Notes under the pieces: model-generated
Databases searched by the model: none
What the model saw: only the letters and a program-made list of their open reading frames with translations
What the model was told of the DNA's origin: nothing
Position numbers and translations under genes: made by a program
From: Sphagnum compactum
Lineage: Eukaryota; Bryophyta; Sphagnopsida; Sphagnales
Assembly (NCBI GenBank): GCA_965153455.1
Contig: OZ234493.1
Coordinates: forward strand, 18,900,213-18,964,212
Length of the DNA stretch: 64,000 nucleotides
Direction of reading: 5' to 3'
Shown: piece after piece, positions 12,601 to 24,868 of the stretch
Position numbering within the stretch: position 1 is the first letter of the stretch
Layout of the letters: the number at the start of each line of letters is the position of its first letter

Positions 12601-13930
12601 TGATGATATCAATGAAGATCTTGACAACCTTTGAAAGCTTGAAGCTATTGGAGAATTTCGATTGGAGATGGGGATGGTGCATGAAATGTGCAAAAAGAAA
12701 AGCATTAAGGATTAATATGGCAACCCAAATTTTAGCAAATTTGTGAACATACATGTGAACTCCCATTTCTATGACAAAATGTATTATTACACACAAGCAT
12801 CATCCATCCCCCCCCCCCCAAAGCTCATCAACAAGGGTCCTATGGATTTGCACCTCTTTTGCCCATTAAGGGCCCTTTCTTGAATTTGAATTATGTGTAT
12901 TTTTGGATGTTTTCAAAGACCCTCCATCTCTCGATCTCATGGGTGTCCACTTATTCCCTTTTAGTTAGGCTCTTGCTAGTTTTTATGGTGTTTATTAATT
13001 TAATTTCTAGGTCTTTCTTGCCTCTAGCCGTCTTGTATTACGCCTTTCTTTAACCGTAGTTAGCTCTTTAAACTAGGTCAAGATAAGAATCTCTTTCACT
13101 TAGTCAAGAGGTCTTGGGATCAAGAGTAGTAGTAGTTTTGGCCATGGTGAAAGAACTTGAATGCAACCCTCATGCTAGTGCAACACCATGAACATAGGTA
13201 TTGCAAAATTCTTCACCAAAACAATTCTAAGGCATGGGAACAAGGAGCGAAGCAATCTTATCCACCATTTTTTGTCCAAGTAACTTCCCGATAGGATTGT
13301 CATTTTGCCTGAGCAACTCCAAGCATCTCAACACATAAGGACAAAAACCAAAAAGCTTCCCTTACTAAATCTATGACTTCTCATCTAAACGCATGCACTT
13401 CTATGGAACATTTCTATTAGCCTTTTTTTTTTTGCTGGGTAAATATAGCCAAAAAAACTATATTAGAAACTAAAAGTGCTGAAATCAAGTCTTTTTTTTA
13501 TTAATTTTTAGATTTTAGATTCGACCAAATATTTAAGTAAAATCACCAAAAAAATTTATACATGTTTCAAGTATGTAGCCATGAATATATATATATATAT
13601 ATATGAAAGGATGCTTTAAAAATGTTATTTTCATATTGAGATTGAAGCCAAAATTTGGCTAAATCTATTTATGGATTATTGCCACTTTGGCTACATCACA
13701 AAATTGACCCCCCAAAAAAACACTCATATCTATCCATCATAATGCTCACATAGTGCTTCAAAATGTCACTCACACATTGGGTCAAGTTCAAGCCAAAATA
13801 GAATGCTCCAATCCTACACCAACAAGTAGTCTCTTCCACATGGGCATAAAAGCCAATAAGATTACTTGGCCAATACTACTAGTCTTTAGTGTTTACTCTT
13901 TTATGCAATCAGCCATTTGGTGACACTTGG
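9641..13930. other. intergenic DNA with small repeats, no gene seen
   Basis: AT-rich sequence with many stops. It contains the inverted-repeat element at 10553-10721, a second copy of the 6251 repeat near 10857, a poly-C run near 12811-12820 and an (AT)n tract near 13588-13603. A 75-codon open frame at 12407-12634 matches no family I know and has no other support. Confidence 0.5.
10553..10721. mobile_element. MITE-like element with terminal inverted repeats
   Basis: The left end reads GCCCCAAG then ACTAATAAATGCT. The right end reads AGCATTTATTAGTAACTTGG followed by GGC, its near reverse complement. The span is about 170 bp and has no coding capacity. A related copy lies at 27051-27220. Small size, inverted ends and dispersed copies fit a miniature inverted-repeat element. 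No target-site duplication could be fixed, so the superfamily is unknown. Confidence 0.75.
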
Positions 13931-13955
13931 CCTAAACCCTAAACCCTAAACCCTA
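13931..13955. repeat. short interstitial telomere-type repeat
   Basis: About 3.5 copies of the plant telomere unit CCCTAAA lie some 420 bp upstream of the thioredoxin z start codon. A second, slightly degenerate block occurs at 54612-54640. Either could be a telo-box cluster or a relic of break repair. Confidence 0.85.
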
Positions 13956-14052
13956 CCCATAAAGAGATTGATTGGAAAGAATTGTTAGGAGTTTCTTTTT
14001 CCCTTTTTTCTTTTATTTAGGGTTGTCATCTTGGGCTACTTCCTTGTTTTCA

Positions 14053-14262
14053 GCTTGTTGTAAGGAAATTGTTTTTCCTTTTCTCCTTTTTCTTTTATTT
14101 ATTTCGGTTTGTTAGGAAAATATTTTTCTTTTTCTCCTTTTCTTTTTATTTATTTTGGGTTGTTAGGAAATTCTTTTTCTTTTTCTCCTTTTCCTTGATT
14201 TGTTTAGGGTTGTTAGGAAATTCTTTTTCTTTTTCTCCTTTTCTTTTTTTTAGGGTTGTCAT
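14053..14262. repeat. about 50-bp pyrimidine-rich tandem repeat
   Basis: Four imperfect units carry TTGTTAGGAAATTCTTTTTC and a following TTTTCTCC run, at about 14053, 14109, 14160 and 14210. The + strand is strongly pyrimidine-rich. The array ends just before the presumed leader of the thioredoxin z gene. It may lie in its promoter. Confidence 0.8.
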
Positions 14263-14374
14263 CTTCGGCTACGTCCTTGTGCACTTCCTGCCTCTGTGAG
14301 TGTGTGTGTGTGTGTGGCGAGGGGGGGGGGGAACTGCGGGATTTGCTCCTGTGCCTGTGCCAAGCTTCGTAGCT

Positions 14375-15637
14375 ATGGCTGCCTGTGCCTTCCTTGTGTC
14401 ACCATGCACGCATCTTGTTGGAGGGAAGCTGGCGAACAAGGGGGAGTCTCGGGGAAGAAGAGGAGCAGTGTTAACAACAACTAGGAGCAGCAGGGAGATG
14501 GTGCAGTGCGCAGTGTGGCAATCTAGGAAAGGTTCTATCCCGGGTTTTCCTTGCTCTGGGTTTTTGGGGCAGCAGTGTGTGGTAAGGTCTGTCTGCTCCT
14601 CGAGACCAACTCTCAAGAAACACTCTCTCAATTCCACGCTAGCCAAGGCTTCTCTTCTCGTGGTATGTTTCTTGAGCGCTGGTTTACGTGTTTCTGTCGC
14701 GTACTGTTTTGGGCTTTTTTCTTTTAATTGGGTGTTTTCTGGGTTTAGGGTTTAGTAGAGTGGGAATTGGAAGAATTTTTCTAAATTGTTGTTGAGTAGT
14801 AGGGGTTTGAGATGGCGTGTGCTAAGATCGAGTGCATTTTTTTGTTGGGGATGATGGAGCAGCAAAAGGTCACAGCTCGAGAATTGGATGATATTCTCGG
14901 CGGTGAAAGGACTCAGCCCACGGTGGTCGACTTCTATGCTACTTGGTGTGGTCCTTGCATTTTACTAGCTCAAGAGCTTGAGACGGTATGTGAGTGTCTA
15001 TTCCATTCTTGTGATTGCAGCTGCTAAAATCTAAATACATGGGTTGTATGCTATTACAAATTTCCACTCATTTAGTCCTCCAGGTCCTCTGTTTGCAGAT
15101 ACCCGACTGCTAGGATTTCACAGTCTTTTTTCTGAGCTAAATTTTCATCACTCACCTTGGGCAACATCTGTTGCAGAGCTTGAATTTTTGAGGTCTTTTT
15201 GCCTACAACAGTTAGAGAATGTATGAACTGGGAGAAAAGAGTTGCATGATCAAGTAATGGACAGTGATTCCTTGTGCATTGCTGCAGCTAGCAGTTGAGT
15301 ATGGTGACAGAGTCCGGTTCCTGAAAATTGATACAGATGAGGAGCATGAGCTTGCTACTCAAATGGAGGTTTGTCATTTGTTCCAGTGCTGTCCTGCTCT
15401 TCCCCCTGTCTCTATTGTTATGTGAACTAAATACAAGGGGTGTACTTTTTTGGTGGGAGAATGCTGCGATGGAGTTGCAGATTGTGACAAAAATAGGTTT
15501 TGTTTATATGTGCTGTGCAGATTCGTGGACTGCCAACCATGGTTTTTGTGAGCAAAGATACAGAGAAACATGCCATACGCACTGAAGGATTACTTCCTGG
15601 ACAAGTCATTCGGGACATCATTGACAAGGAACTATAG
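14375..15637 (+). CDS. TRXz: chloroplast thioredoxin z (CITRX-like)
   Basis: Thioredoxin z is a plastid dithiol protein that in seed plants is a subunit of the plastid-encoded RNA polymerase complex and binds fructokinase-like proteins. Four exons fit: 14375-14662, 14863-14985, 15288-15368 and 15521-15637, all joined at codon boundaries, giving about 202 residues. Residues 1-96 are basic and Ser/Thr-rich, as in a transit peptide. The domain holds VVDFYATWCGPC with redox Cys125 and Cys128, then LAQELETLAVEYGDRVRFLK, the GLPT cis-Pro loop near 169 and AIRTEGLLPGQVIRDIID. AQELE, AVEY and AIRTEGL identify the z type. The start is MAACAFLV; an in-frame ATG at 14300 gives an unlikely Gly/Val-rich leader. 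The exon 2 acceptor is chosen at 14862 because CTAAG and a T-run precede it; AGs at 14811 and 14826 also keep frame. Confidence 0.92.
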
Positions 15638-18221
15638 CTTCTTCATCTTGTGCTTAAGTGAAGGAGCGAGAGAGGACCTCTTCTTTGACTTATGCCAACT
15701 ATGTATGTATTTTTCTTCACCAAATGTCTTACCTTTACCTTAGATTCCTCTACACACCATCCTAGGCATCAGAATTCATCGACCCCATGTATTTTACTTC
15801 AACAGCATTCAAACTTCAATTGTACTTGTTTCTCCTCCTTAAATTCAGCTGTTACATTGCACATTTACAGTGGGGAATCTCATCACAATTGAGCAATTTG
15901 GGTCCCAGGAAGTTTTAGGGGTTTTATGCTTCAGCAAGTCTTTTTTATGAGCATAATGGGGAAAAGAATTCCACAATATTTATCGAACAGATTGGATACT
16001 AGTTCTATATATCTTGTGGTTCCTCACTTAAGAACAAATTTCTCAAGGTTTGTTAGATGAATTACATGCTAGTGCAAATGCATGAGGTCTATTAGTTTCC
16101 TTCAACAAGTTTGATGGTGTGGTCCATTTTGGCAAGCAAGTGCAACATGCCCCTTCTTCCCACATTGTGTCTTATAAACTGATCAATCTCACAGCATCAA
16201 GTAATAGATGGAGATGATATGACACTTTCTCTTGGTCACACGAGGCTACACCGGCAAGATTGAAAAGAAAATGGAATGCCTGAGATTGTGGGCATTTCAT
16301 TTTCCGAAATGGCCTCCATCATTTTTCAATCATTTTCTGTGATACGCACAGGAAATCAAAATAAAAACAGCATTGATTTTTTATGCTGAGTTACACCCTC
16401 GGAGGGGAAGAGTTCTAAAAGTAAAGTGCCACTGGCTCTCTCTTGGGGTGGACACTAACTTCCAGGACTTCACACACTGAAGGGTCTACACCAAATTTTG
16501 AAGTCAAGAACATGTTTTAGGTGTTTTTATTTTTCTAATCCAAATATTGAAGTCATTCTTCATGTTCTTCATCATATTGTTTAATGCCATTTATGTGCAA
16601 AACATTTACTAGCCACAATACTGGGAATGTTTTAAGCCCCCAGAATTTCAGATCAATAATAAATTATAATACTCACATTATCCACTGATATCGTCAATTT
16701 CCCAGACATTCCATGCTCTGAATGCCATGTGTCCCAATTGGATCCAGCGAGAATCCTTACTCCAGATCCACAGCAAGAATCTATTGAATCCAGGAATTGT
16801 TCTTCAGCTGTTTGTTGGCAACTCATTGAATTTTTCTGGTGAGGTTCAATTGAGTACAAATGCATGTTTCATGAGCAATAATACGAGGGAAAAAAAATTT
16901 CTGAAACTTTGAAGATCTCCCAAATTCCAATGTACAAGCATTCACTCAAAACATACCAAAAAATAAGGCATTAAATTGGCCCAAGTTTATATGTTCCAAA
17001 AGGACAACATTGGGCAAAGCATATGGGACACATGTGGTGCTATTGGGAACATGGTGGGGGAACAGAATGAGAACTTGGGGAACAGTTTGAGAACTTGAAT
17101 GAGGAACAAAGTGAGAACTTGATGGGAACAACTTGGGAACCCCAAAAATCCAAAAAGTCCAACTCCCCTCACCCTTCCCAAAAGGGAAAAGAAAAGAAAC
17201 AAAACAAAGCCCCTGGGGTGCATGCTTTCTCTCCTCATTGGCTGCCAAGTATTTGTATGTCTACCAGTGTTTTTCTCCATTTTTGGCCTACTAGGCTAAT
17301 TGGTAGTGGCATCAATTCTGTGACAAAAGCTTATGTTAGTAGTGGGCCCATGATTGATGAGCTTGTGCTCTGTTGATGGACGAGGTTTTCTTCTCTCATT
17401 AGATTGGTTGCCATTGGGTGAGATGAGTGCCATGCCCTGACATGATTTGCTTCCTTCACTCGAGGTGACAAGAAAGTCTTTATGTTTGAGAAGTCTTAAT
17501 GCAGGTGGAGAAGAAGATTATAACCTAGTTTTAGGGTAGGTAATCTTTGACTTTGCTCACAATTTGGACTGGAAATCCAGATCTTGTAGCTCCTTGGAAG
17601 GAAGCAAGCAAAGAAAGAAAGAAAGACAGAAAGGTCCTCGGCGTGACTAGTACTACTACTTTTTTACACCACTGATTTTCTTCCTGTCTGGTGTCTCGAT
17701 CCGTCTGGTGCTTTCTTTTCTGGGGGCCCCCTGTTGTTTTCTACTCTTCTCTGTGCACATCTAGAATTGGGTCTCATTGTTTCTTCTCATTCCATGATCT
17801 TGTCGTGATTTGTTTGCAGATCTGTGGTGGGTTTTTCTCTTTTTTTTTTGGTGGGTGGGTTTCTTTCGTTTGCAGACAGACCCGTGTGTTGGATCTGAAA
17901 CCATTGAAGGAACAATTGCTCCTCGGATCGTGACTCTCGACACCAGATCTTGATGTTTTGGTCTAGGGTTTTGGCGATGGGTACTACTACGCTTTGGATG
18001 TGAATTTTTTTTCTTGCATGATTGCGTCGCGGAAACTTTGATATGCAGAAAAAGGAGATACTGCACAAGGCGTGTGTCAGCTGGAAGGATCGCCAGCGAC
18101 TCGGAGGAGTTCGCGAACCAGGTTTTAGGGTTTTGAGAGTGCTTTGAATGGCATTAGTGCGGGAAAATTAGTGTGAGCATGCGCAGCGCAGACTGAGAGA
18201 GACAGAGACAGAGGAGCACAG
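15638..18221. other. intergenic DNA and likely MNS3 leader region
   Basis: The first part is probably the thioredoxin z 3' UTR. No gene is recognised from about 16000 to 17500. From about 17550 CpG and GC rise, and there are T-rich tracts and AGGGTTT motifs near 17963 and 18124, as expected for a promoter and a leader of the mannosidase gene. A leader intron is possible but not shown. Confidence 0.5.
17058..17141. repeat. 20-bp minisatellite
   Basis: GGGAACAGAATGAGAACTTG at 17058, GGGAACAGTTTGAGAACTTG at 17078 and AGGAACAAAGTGAGAACTTG at 17102 are copies of one unit. A decayed fourth begins at 17124. The array is short and outside any gene. Confidence 0.75.
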
Positions 18222-21200
18222 ATGGCGAGCGTGCTGCCGTCTACTACTCACGATGCACTCTACGACAATGCCAAGTTCCGCCATCGCTCTTCACTTAGGG
18301 TAAGTAAGTCTTCAAAACAACATCGCGGAAGGTTACAGACATTTCAGCTCATGCTCAAGAAAAATAAAAGATAGAAATGAAATTGTTGGGTTATGCCAAG
18401 GTGCTTCTGAAAGATGAGAATGCTGAGGTTCTTTGCGCTGGATGGATTCATTTCTTCAATCTCTTTTGCGCGAAGGTTTTAGGGTTTCTGGGACTTTGTG
18501 CTTGATGGATTCATTTTTTCAATATGTTTTATGTGAAGATTTTTAGGGTTTCTGGGACTGAATCCTGGAGAGGCTTTTGCTTGGATAAAAATTTGGCAGA
18601 AAGTGACACGAGCGATCCAGACCAGCAAGTTGCCGAGGAGCTGTGTCTCATGTGGAATAGGACAACTCTTGGTGCTCCTTTTGTTGGCAGGTTTTGTGTA
18701 TCTGGGTTGCAGTCGGTCAAGCCAGATACCTGCTTCAGCAAAGCTCATTTCCAAACGGGTGAGAGAGAAGTATGATGGTGTAATAGGCACTGAAGCTCTT
18801 CCACTCCTGTTGAACAAGAGAAATAATGTAAATCCCCCCAAATTGAACAATGGAAAAGCTTCCTCGGATGTCAGTATGTCCATACACCACAATGACACTG
18901 TAAGTTTGATCTGATCCTGCAGACTTGGGTGGTTTTCATGGTTGCCTTTTTGGTTGCATCACATCGTTCCAACAACAGACTTAACACTGTCAGGATTCTC
19001 CAATGGAACCATAGTCTGATTTGATCTGATCTGCAAATGTGGCTTTCAGACGTGTTTTGGGTTGCATCATTGTTGCAAAAACAGATTTAACCACTTTGAT
19101 CATTGCACTTAGTAATAAAGGAGAAAGCTGTTGCAAATGATCTGATTCATGATTGTAAACAGCAAGATCCACTATGGAAAACCCGGCAAGCAGATGTTGC
19201 AGCGGCATTCCGACATGCGTGGAAAGGATACAAAACCTTTGCAATGGGATTCGATGAGCTGCAACCTCTCAGCAAACATGGGGTGGATGGTCTTGGTGGC
19301 CTGGGGGCGACTGTAATAGATGCACTGGACACTGCTATGATTATGGGCTTGAGTGATATTGTCAAGGATGCAGGATCATGGATCAAGAAGGAGTTGCCTA
19401 CCAGACTAAACGAGAAGGGACAGGTTGCTACATTGAACTCTTATCTTTGTCTTTCATGTCTGAGAGATATGTCTGAGACTTGTAGTTGGCAAATAGCAGA
19501 TATTTAGAGCATACATTGCAGTTCTAAGATGCCAAACACAGCAAGCATGATGTGCAGCATTGCTGTTCAAAGAAATGATAGCATAAGCTCAGTTTAATGG
19601 GAACTGATGGAGTGCTTTTCGCAGGTAAATCTGTTTGAGACTACAATCCGTGTGCTGGGAGGTTTGTTGAGTGCATATCATTTGAGTGGAGGAGGGAACA
19701 GTGGTGCATGGGGTGCAAAAGGAAGTAGCCACCTGCAAGGACCGAATCCTAATGTTTACTTGGACAATGCGAAAGATCTTGGAGACCGCTTGATGGCTGC
19801 ATTTACAAGTAGTCCATCCCCTGTCCCTTTTTCAGATGTGATTCTTCAGGAGCGGAGTGCACATCCAGCTGGTTTTGGTGGTGGGTTCAGCAGCACATCT
19901 GAAGTAACCACTGTGCAGATGGAGTTTTGGTACCTCAGTTACATTACTGGGGACCCCAAGTACGCAAAAGCTGCAATGGACGTGTATGAGCATTTCAGGG
20001 GTCTTCCAAAGACAGAGGGCCTTGTCCCTATCTATATTAAGTGGGTTTCCTGGCAGCCTTGTTCCATCAAATACATTTCTTTTTAATTTTTCTTTACAGG
20101 ACCAACTTTGCATTGATTTCTGAGTAAATTATGGTGTGACTGTTTCAGTCCACAATCAGGGCAGTTTGAAGGTAGCAACATAAGGCTCGGCTCGCGTGGA
20201 GACAGCTATTATGAATATCTGCTCAAAGTTTGGCTACAGCAGGGTGGTGCTGCATACAATGAGAGCAGTGTCGCATATTTGCGAAATATGTATGAGGAGG
20301 CAATGGGAGGTGTTAAGCATTTGTTGGTCAAGAAGTCAGAACCAAGTAGCTTGGTTTTTGTTGGTGAGCTGCCAAATGGGCCCAATGGGGCTGTGCATCC
20401 AAAGATGGACCATCTGGTATGTTGCACATTTTGGTCCAGTCCTACATTGGAGAGGATATGAGAGTTTGCAACTGATGGCAAAATGACAGATTGTGTACTG
20501 GCCTGTTGCCCATAAGAAACAAAAGTAGTTTGGGAGGCTGGGGAATTCTCTGCAACAAGTTGGCATATTTTGGAGGTTGTGTCATAGTTAACTGATTATT
20601 GAGAAAGGGTTCACACTCTTAACATTGACATGGTGATTATGTTTTGCAGGTGTGCTTCTTAGCAGGGAATCTTGCTCTTGGGGCAACCAGAGGGCTGACT
20701 AAACAGGAAGCAATGGCCAAGGGTAACCACTCAACATAAACCATGGTTTCATGTAGTTTTGAAGAGGTCATTTCTGCATTGATCATGTTGGTGCATTGAC
20801 ACACATCACATATGGACATGTGTTTTCTGGTGTAATCATATGGTCCAACAAGGTCTTGCTGTGTAGATCTTCTGAGCGAGAGCGCCTTGCAAGATTTGGA
20901 GCTGGCAGAGGAGTTAGCAAAGACCTGCTATGAGATGTATGAGGTCACACAGACTGGCCTGGCACCAGAAATTGCTTACTTCAATCTATATGTAAGTGAT
21001 ATCTTCACAAATCCCAGCCCCATCAATTCTTTCTTGTGTATTTCTGCTTTCTGGTCTTGTTTCCTCAGATTCCAAAATGGCCAAAAGACAGACTGTAGTT
21101 CTCGAATGTCCTGAGATTGGGGAGGTGTTTTGCTGCAGGCTGAAAATGTTGCTGTGGAGGGAGGAAAGGCTGATTCAATGTACAAGCATGACATCCGCAT

Positions 21201-21987
21201 CAGACCTGCAGATCGTCACAACCTTCTTCGCCCAGAAACAGTCGAGTCCCTTTTCATACTTTACAGAATCACTGAGGATCCCAGGTTTGTGGAACAGCAA
21301 TTACTCATCTTTTTCTTCACTGTAACGAGTACAACATGACCATCGTGTAACATAAAATGTAACAGAAACTCAACATGCAGATTTTGTATAATAGTTTGCC
21401 TGAAATTTTTGATAGATTATGTTTTTTACCCACTGATGGGAGCTGATGAAGTCAGTGAGTAGTCATGGCAGCTTGTCACTGCTATTTGTGATCAAGGTGA
21501 TGGTCTGAGACTTTTGTGAGCAACTCTCATAAAGTTATGACTCCACTCATTGTCATTTTATCTTCAAATTGTTGCTTTGGAGATGTCTCTGCAATTTCAT
21601 AGATGTGAGATAGGAAACAAATCTATGAAACAAATGGTGTGCATACTGCTGTGGAGGGAATGCATAGTGCAGCTGACCTTCCTGGTTCCGTAATGCAGGT
21701 ACAGGAACTGGGGCTGGAACATCTTTCAGGCATTTGAAAGACACACAAAGGTCAATTCTGGAGGGTACACATCTCTTAGCGATGTGACAGTCATTCCAGC
21801 TCCAAAAAGAGACAAGATGGAAACCTTCTTTCTTGGTGAGACTCTGAAGTATCTATATTTGTTGTTTGGGGACACGAGTGTCTTACCATTAACACAATTT
21901 GTCTTCAACACTGAAGCCCATCCTCTGCCTATAGTTGGAGGGAAAATTGATGATGGCAGATTCATCACTGGAAGCCAAGATCATTGA
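18222..21987 (+). CDS. MNS3: class I alpha-1,2-mannosidase, MNS3 type (GH47)
   Basis: It trims Man9GlcNAc2 N-glycans in the early secretory pathway; plant MNS3 is the ER-type alpha-mannosidase I. Nine exons fit: 18222-18303, 18547-18899, 19121-19423, 19625-20040, 20149-20416, 20650-20722, 20867-20991, 21139-21284 and 21699-21987. They sum to 684 codons plus stop, somewhat longer than Arabidopsis MNS3. The N-terminus has [13 protein letters not shown], as in plant MNS3, then one membrane segment (about 66-82), making a type II protein. The GH47 domain starts near 155. Catalytic acids expected from ER mannosidase I are visible: Glu346 in VQMEF, Asp403 in SRGDSYYEY and Glu573 in RPETVESL. The Ca-binding Thr660 lies in FNTEAHPLP. 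Tandem GTAAG donors and a duplicated acceptor at intron 1 leave residues 26-29 uncertain. Confidence 0.95.
18431..18557 (+). repeat. 63-bp tandem duplication of an intronic 3' splice region
   Basis: The segment 18431-18493 is repeated at 18494-18557. Both copies carry GATGGATTCATTT, a T-rich tract and TTTTAGGGTTTCTGGGACT. The downstream copy supplies the acceptor used in the MNS3 model. Splicing to the equivalent AG in the upstream copy would run into an in-frame TGA within about 25 bases. Confidence 0.85.
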
Positions 21988-24418
21988 CTCCAAAAAAAAT
22001 GTAACTTCAGCTCAGAGGTTTCTTGCACACTTTTCGTCCCTTTACTGAATTTGTAGAGATAAACATATTTTAAAAGAGAAGTAGAGCAAATATGAGTGGG
22101 CCCTTGTTCAGACGGGAATTCTGCATTAGGAATTTGCCTTTGGAGGGATCTGTGGAACAGTTCCACAACCTGTACTAGTATAGTTTGCCCAAGGTGGTGG
22201 GGTTACCTTAATAAAATGCATGATGAAACTCCTCCAGATTTTGAAGCTTGTGTCTTCCTCATACAAAAATGGTTTGCTGTATGCTGTTAGTGACAGGAAG
22301 AGCTACAGAGTTCAATAACATTTATTGAGACACCCATCACCGTACTCGTGATATTCCCATTCAAACCTCCTCATGACAGATGCAATTTTTTATACTGTTT
22401 TGAAAAACCAGCTTTGCAATCTGATTCAGCTTCATCCACCTCCAGATCACAGAGCTTCATAGTAATTGTTGCAGAGACCGTGCGTATTCAGGAAAGCAAC
22501 CGACTTTCACATTCAATAGTTAAGAACTTACAGTCTAAACAAAACCCTAATATCGTAAACCCTATTGCACTGATACTCTAAATCCTAATGCCCATCAGTT
22601 TTGCCCAAATTACATACATATTATATATACATTACTAACATTATTGTATATAAGTTTGTTACATTACAACTATGCCCACATTCTTCCCACCATAACTTGA
22701 TTTTCATGGCAACAAAGAGCAAGTAATTGAGTGGCATTTGAAGGTGGCTATTGTGATGCCAACAGAAAGTTGTCATCAATAACTGAAAAGGCGATGAGCA
22801 TAGATTAGCACTGAAATTTTTTGCAAGAGATTTTGCAATTTTGTAGCAAGCAAAAATCTTATGAGCATGGCATGGCTTTGGAAATCAAAAGAAGCTTGTT
22901 AAAAGCCATGTTCATAATTTACTAGTATTAGAACATAATGGTATATGTTATTGTGTGTGTGTGTGGAGTCAATGTGAATTGATGCTTGCAATAATATCAT
23001 ACATTGGAGGCATATTCTTAGCCTTGAAATGTTCATAGTAATAAGATACAAAAGATAAGAACTTTTTTTTTTGGGGTTTTGTGTGTATTTTCACAAAAAC
23101 CTAACTCCATTTTGTGCTTTTTCGTTTCTTCTTTTTGGTCTTCATGTTGTTGAGTTTATGATCACCTATCAAAGAGACTTGGAGTTGTGGAGTTGATCAT
23201 TGTGAAACAAGATAACACAATCTTCTAGAAGGTATATAGATGCTCATTCCAACCACCTTGGAAATGTTTTTTTCATTTATAATTTGGAAGTAAGATGCAT
23301 TTATGATGTAAAAACAACTACTTTTTATTTTGCTACAAACAATAACTTAAATTTATGAGGTAAAATTTAAGTTTTGCTTTCTAGTTGTAATTTTTATGTC
23401 CAGATTTTTTGGATCCTGTGACATTTATTTATTTATTTATATTTCAAGTTTGCAATGTAGCCAAGGCGTCCATCATTTGTAAGCCAATTAAACCAAATTT
23501 GGCTATTAAAAATATGAAAGTAAAATATTGTAACATCCGTATTTGACTACCTACTTGAACCATGTATTGAAATCCGACGATTTTAAATTTTCATTTTTAC
23601 TTTTCACGATTTATTTTCAAAAAATCATTGAATCCACCAGAAAAATTCAAAAAAATTGCACTGAAAAAGAGGCTGCTGCTATGACATTTGAAAAAGGAAA
23701 AATTAATACAAGCAACAATTTTAGATGCAATTTCTTTCTCTTCTTTTGTCAAAAAGGTCAGTCACATGACAATATCAGTCAAACAAAAACCCTAATGTTT
23801 GTTAGGGAGAGACAACAGAACAATGTAGTTTTCATTTGGTCCCACATTTTGAGGATTGTTCTCAAGGTGTTACTCTGAACTGTAAGTTCATTTTCTGGGA
23901 ACTTCACGGAACATTTCTAGCACTTATTAGATCATCTCCAGCAGTGCTCAGTTATGCGACAACCCTGCAAAAATATTTTTCACATCCAAGTTTAGTTATT
24001 TACTTTTTTGGAACCCCACCCATGAAAAAACTGAAACTGAGACAGCAAATAGGTGGGGGGAATTACTAATAGCAAACCACTTGGACCAATCATTATAATG
24101 GGCCGATTACTAATAGCAAACCACTTGGACCAATCAGTATGATGGGCCGATCAGAAACAACTGAGCACAAGTCATATCATATTTATCAAACTCTTTTCTG
24201 CAGGCATGTTTTGACTTTCCTTCATCCAATTTTCCTGTGCAGGATCACATACTGACCACCCCTGGAGATGGCTCTTAGACCTTGCCATAAAGGAGCAGAG
24301 AGCAAGAGCCAGTAACTCACTCAGTGTTCACTCTTAGTTTTCCGGGAAATATCCACACATCATTATTTTTATCCTATTCACACGTGGTAATAGTAAGTAA
24401 CACAAAATGGCAACACCC
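21988..24418. other. 3' flank of MNS3 and AT-rich intergenic DNA
   Basis: The beginning is likely 3' UTR. Beyond about 22600 the DNA is AT-rich with no recognisable gene. A short (GT)n lies near 22955. The motif GGGAACTTCACGGAACATTT at about 23897 recurs with one change near 43491, suggesting another dispersed family. Confidence 0.5.
24062..24149. repeat. 44-bp direct repeat, two copies
   Basis: ATTACTAATAGCAAACCACT and the following TGGACCAATCA occur at 24062 and again at 24106. Each copy ends in ATGGGCCGAT. The two copies are nearly identical, so the duplication is recent. Confidence 0.9.
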
Positions 24419-24868
24419 ACTTTTGACAAATCAATTTTGCAATTATTAGCCATGGTCAAATATCATGAGCTAACCACACTTCAGGTGTGCATTCACACCT
24501 AATGTTAAGTCAGTGTTAAGTGAAAATCTAGGTGGCATCTTAGGTGGTACCCAATGTTAAATGAGTGATTGTTTAGAATTAAGTCAATGTTTAACTTAAC
24601 ATAAAATCTTCATGATAAATAGGTTTCGGTCCTAAATGACTTGTTGCCACTTTTGACAAATCAATTTTGCAATTATTAACCATGGTCAAATATCATGAGC
24701 TAACCACACTTCAGGTGCATTCACACCTAATGTTAAGTCAGTGTTAAGTGAAAATCTAGGTGGCATCTTAGGTGGTACCCAATGTTAAATGAGTGATTGT
24801 TTAATATTAAGTCAAGGTTTAACTAAACATAAAATCTTTGTGATAAATAGGTTTAGGTCCTAAATGAC
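24419..24868. repeat. 230-bp tandem duplication
   Basis: A unit starting ACTTTTGACAAATCAATTTT at 24419 is repeated from 24649 with a constant offset of about 230 bp and only scattered differences. The second copy runs to about 24868. The duplication includes the left inverted end of the element described at 24482. Confidence 0.93.

Noticed and set aside
12407-12634. 75-codon open frame
   Set aside because: No known family, no neighbouring exon that extends it, and ordinary AT-rich surroundings.
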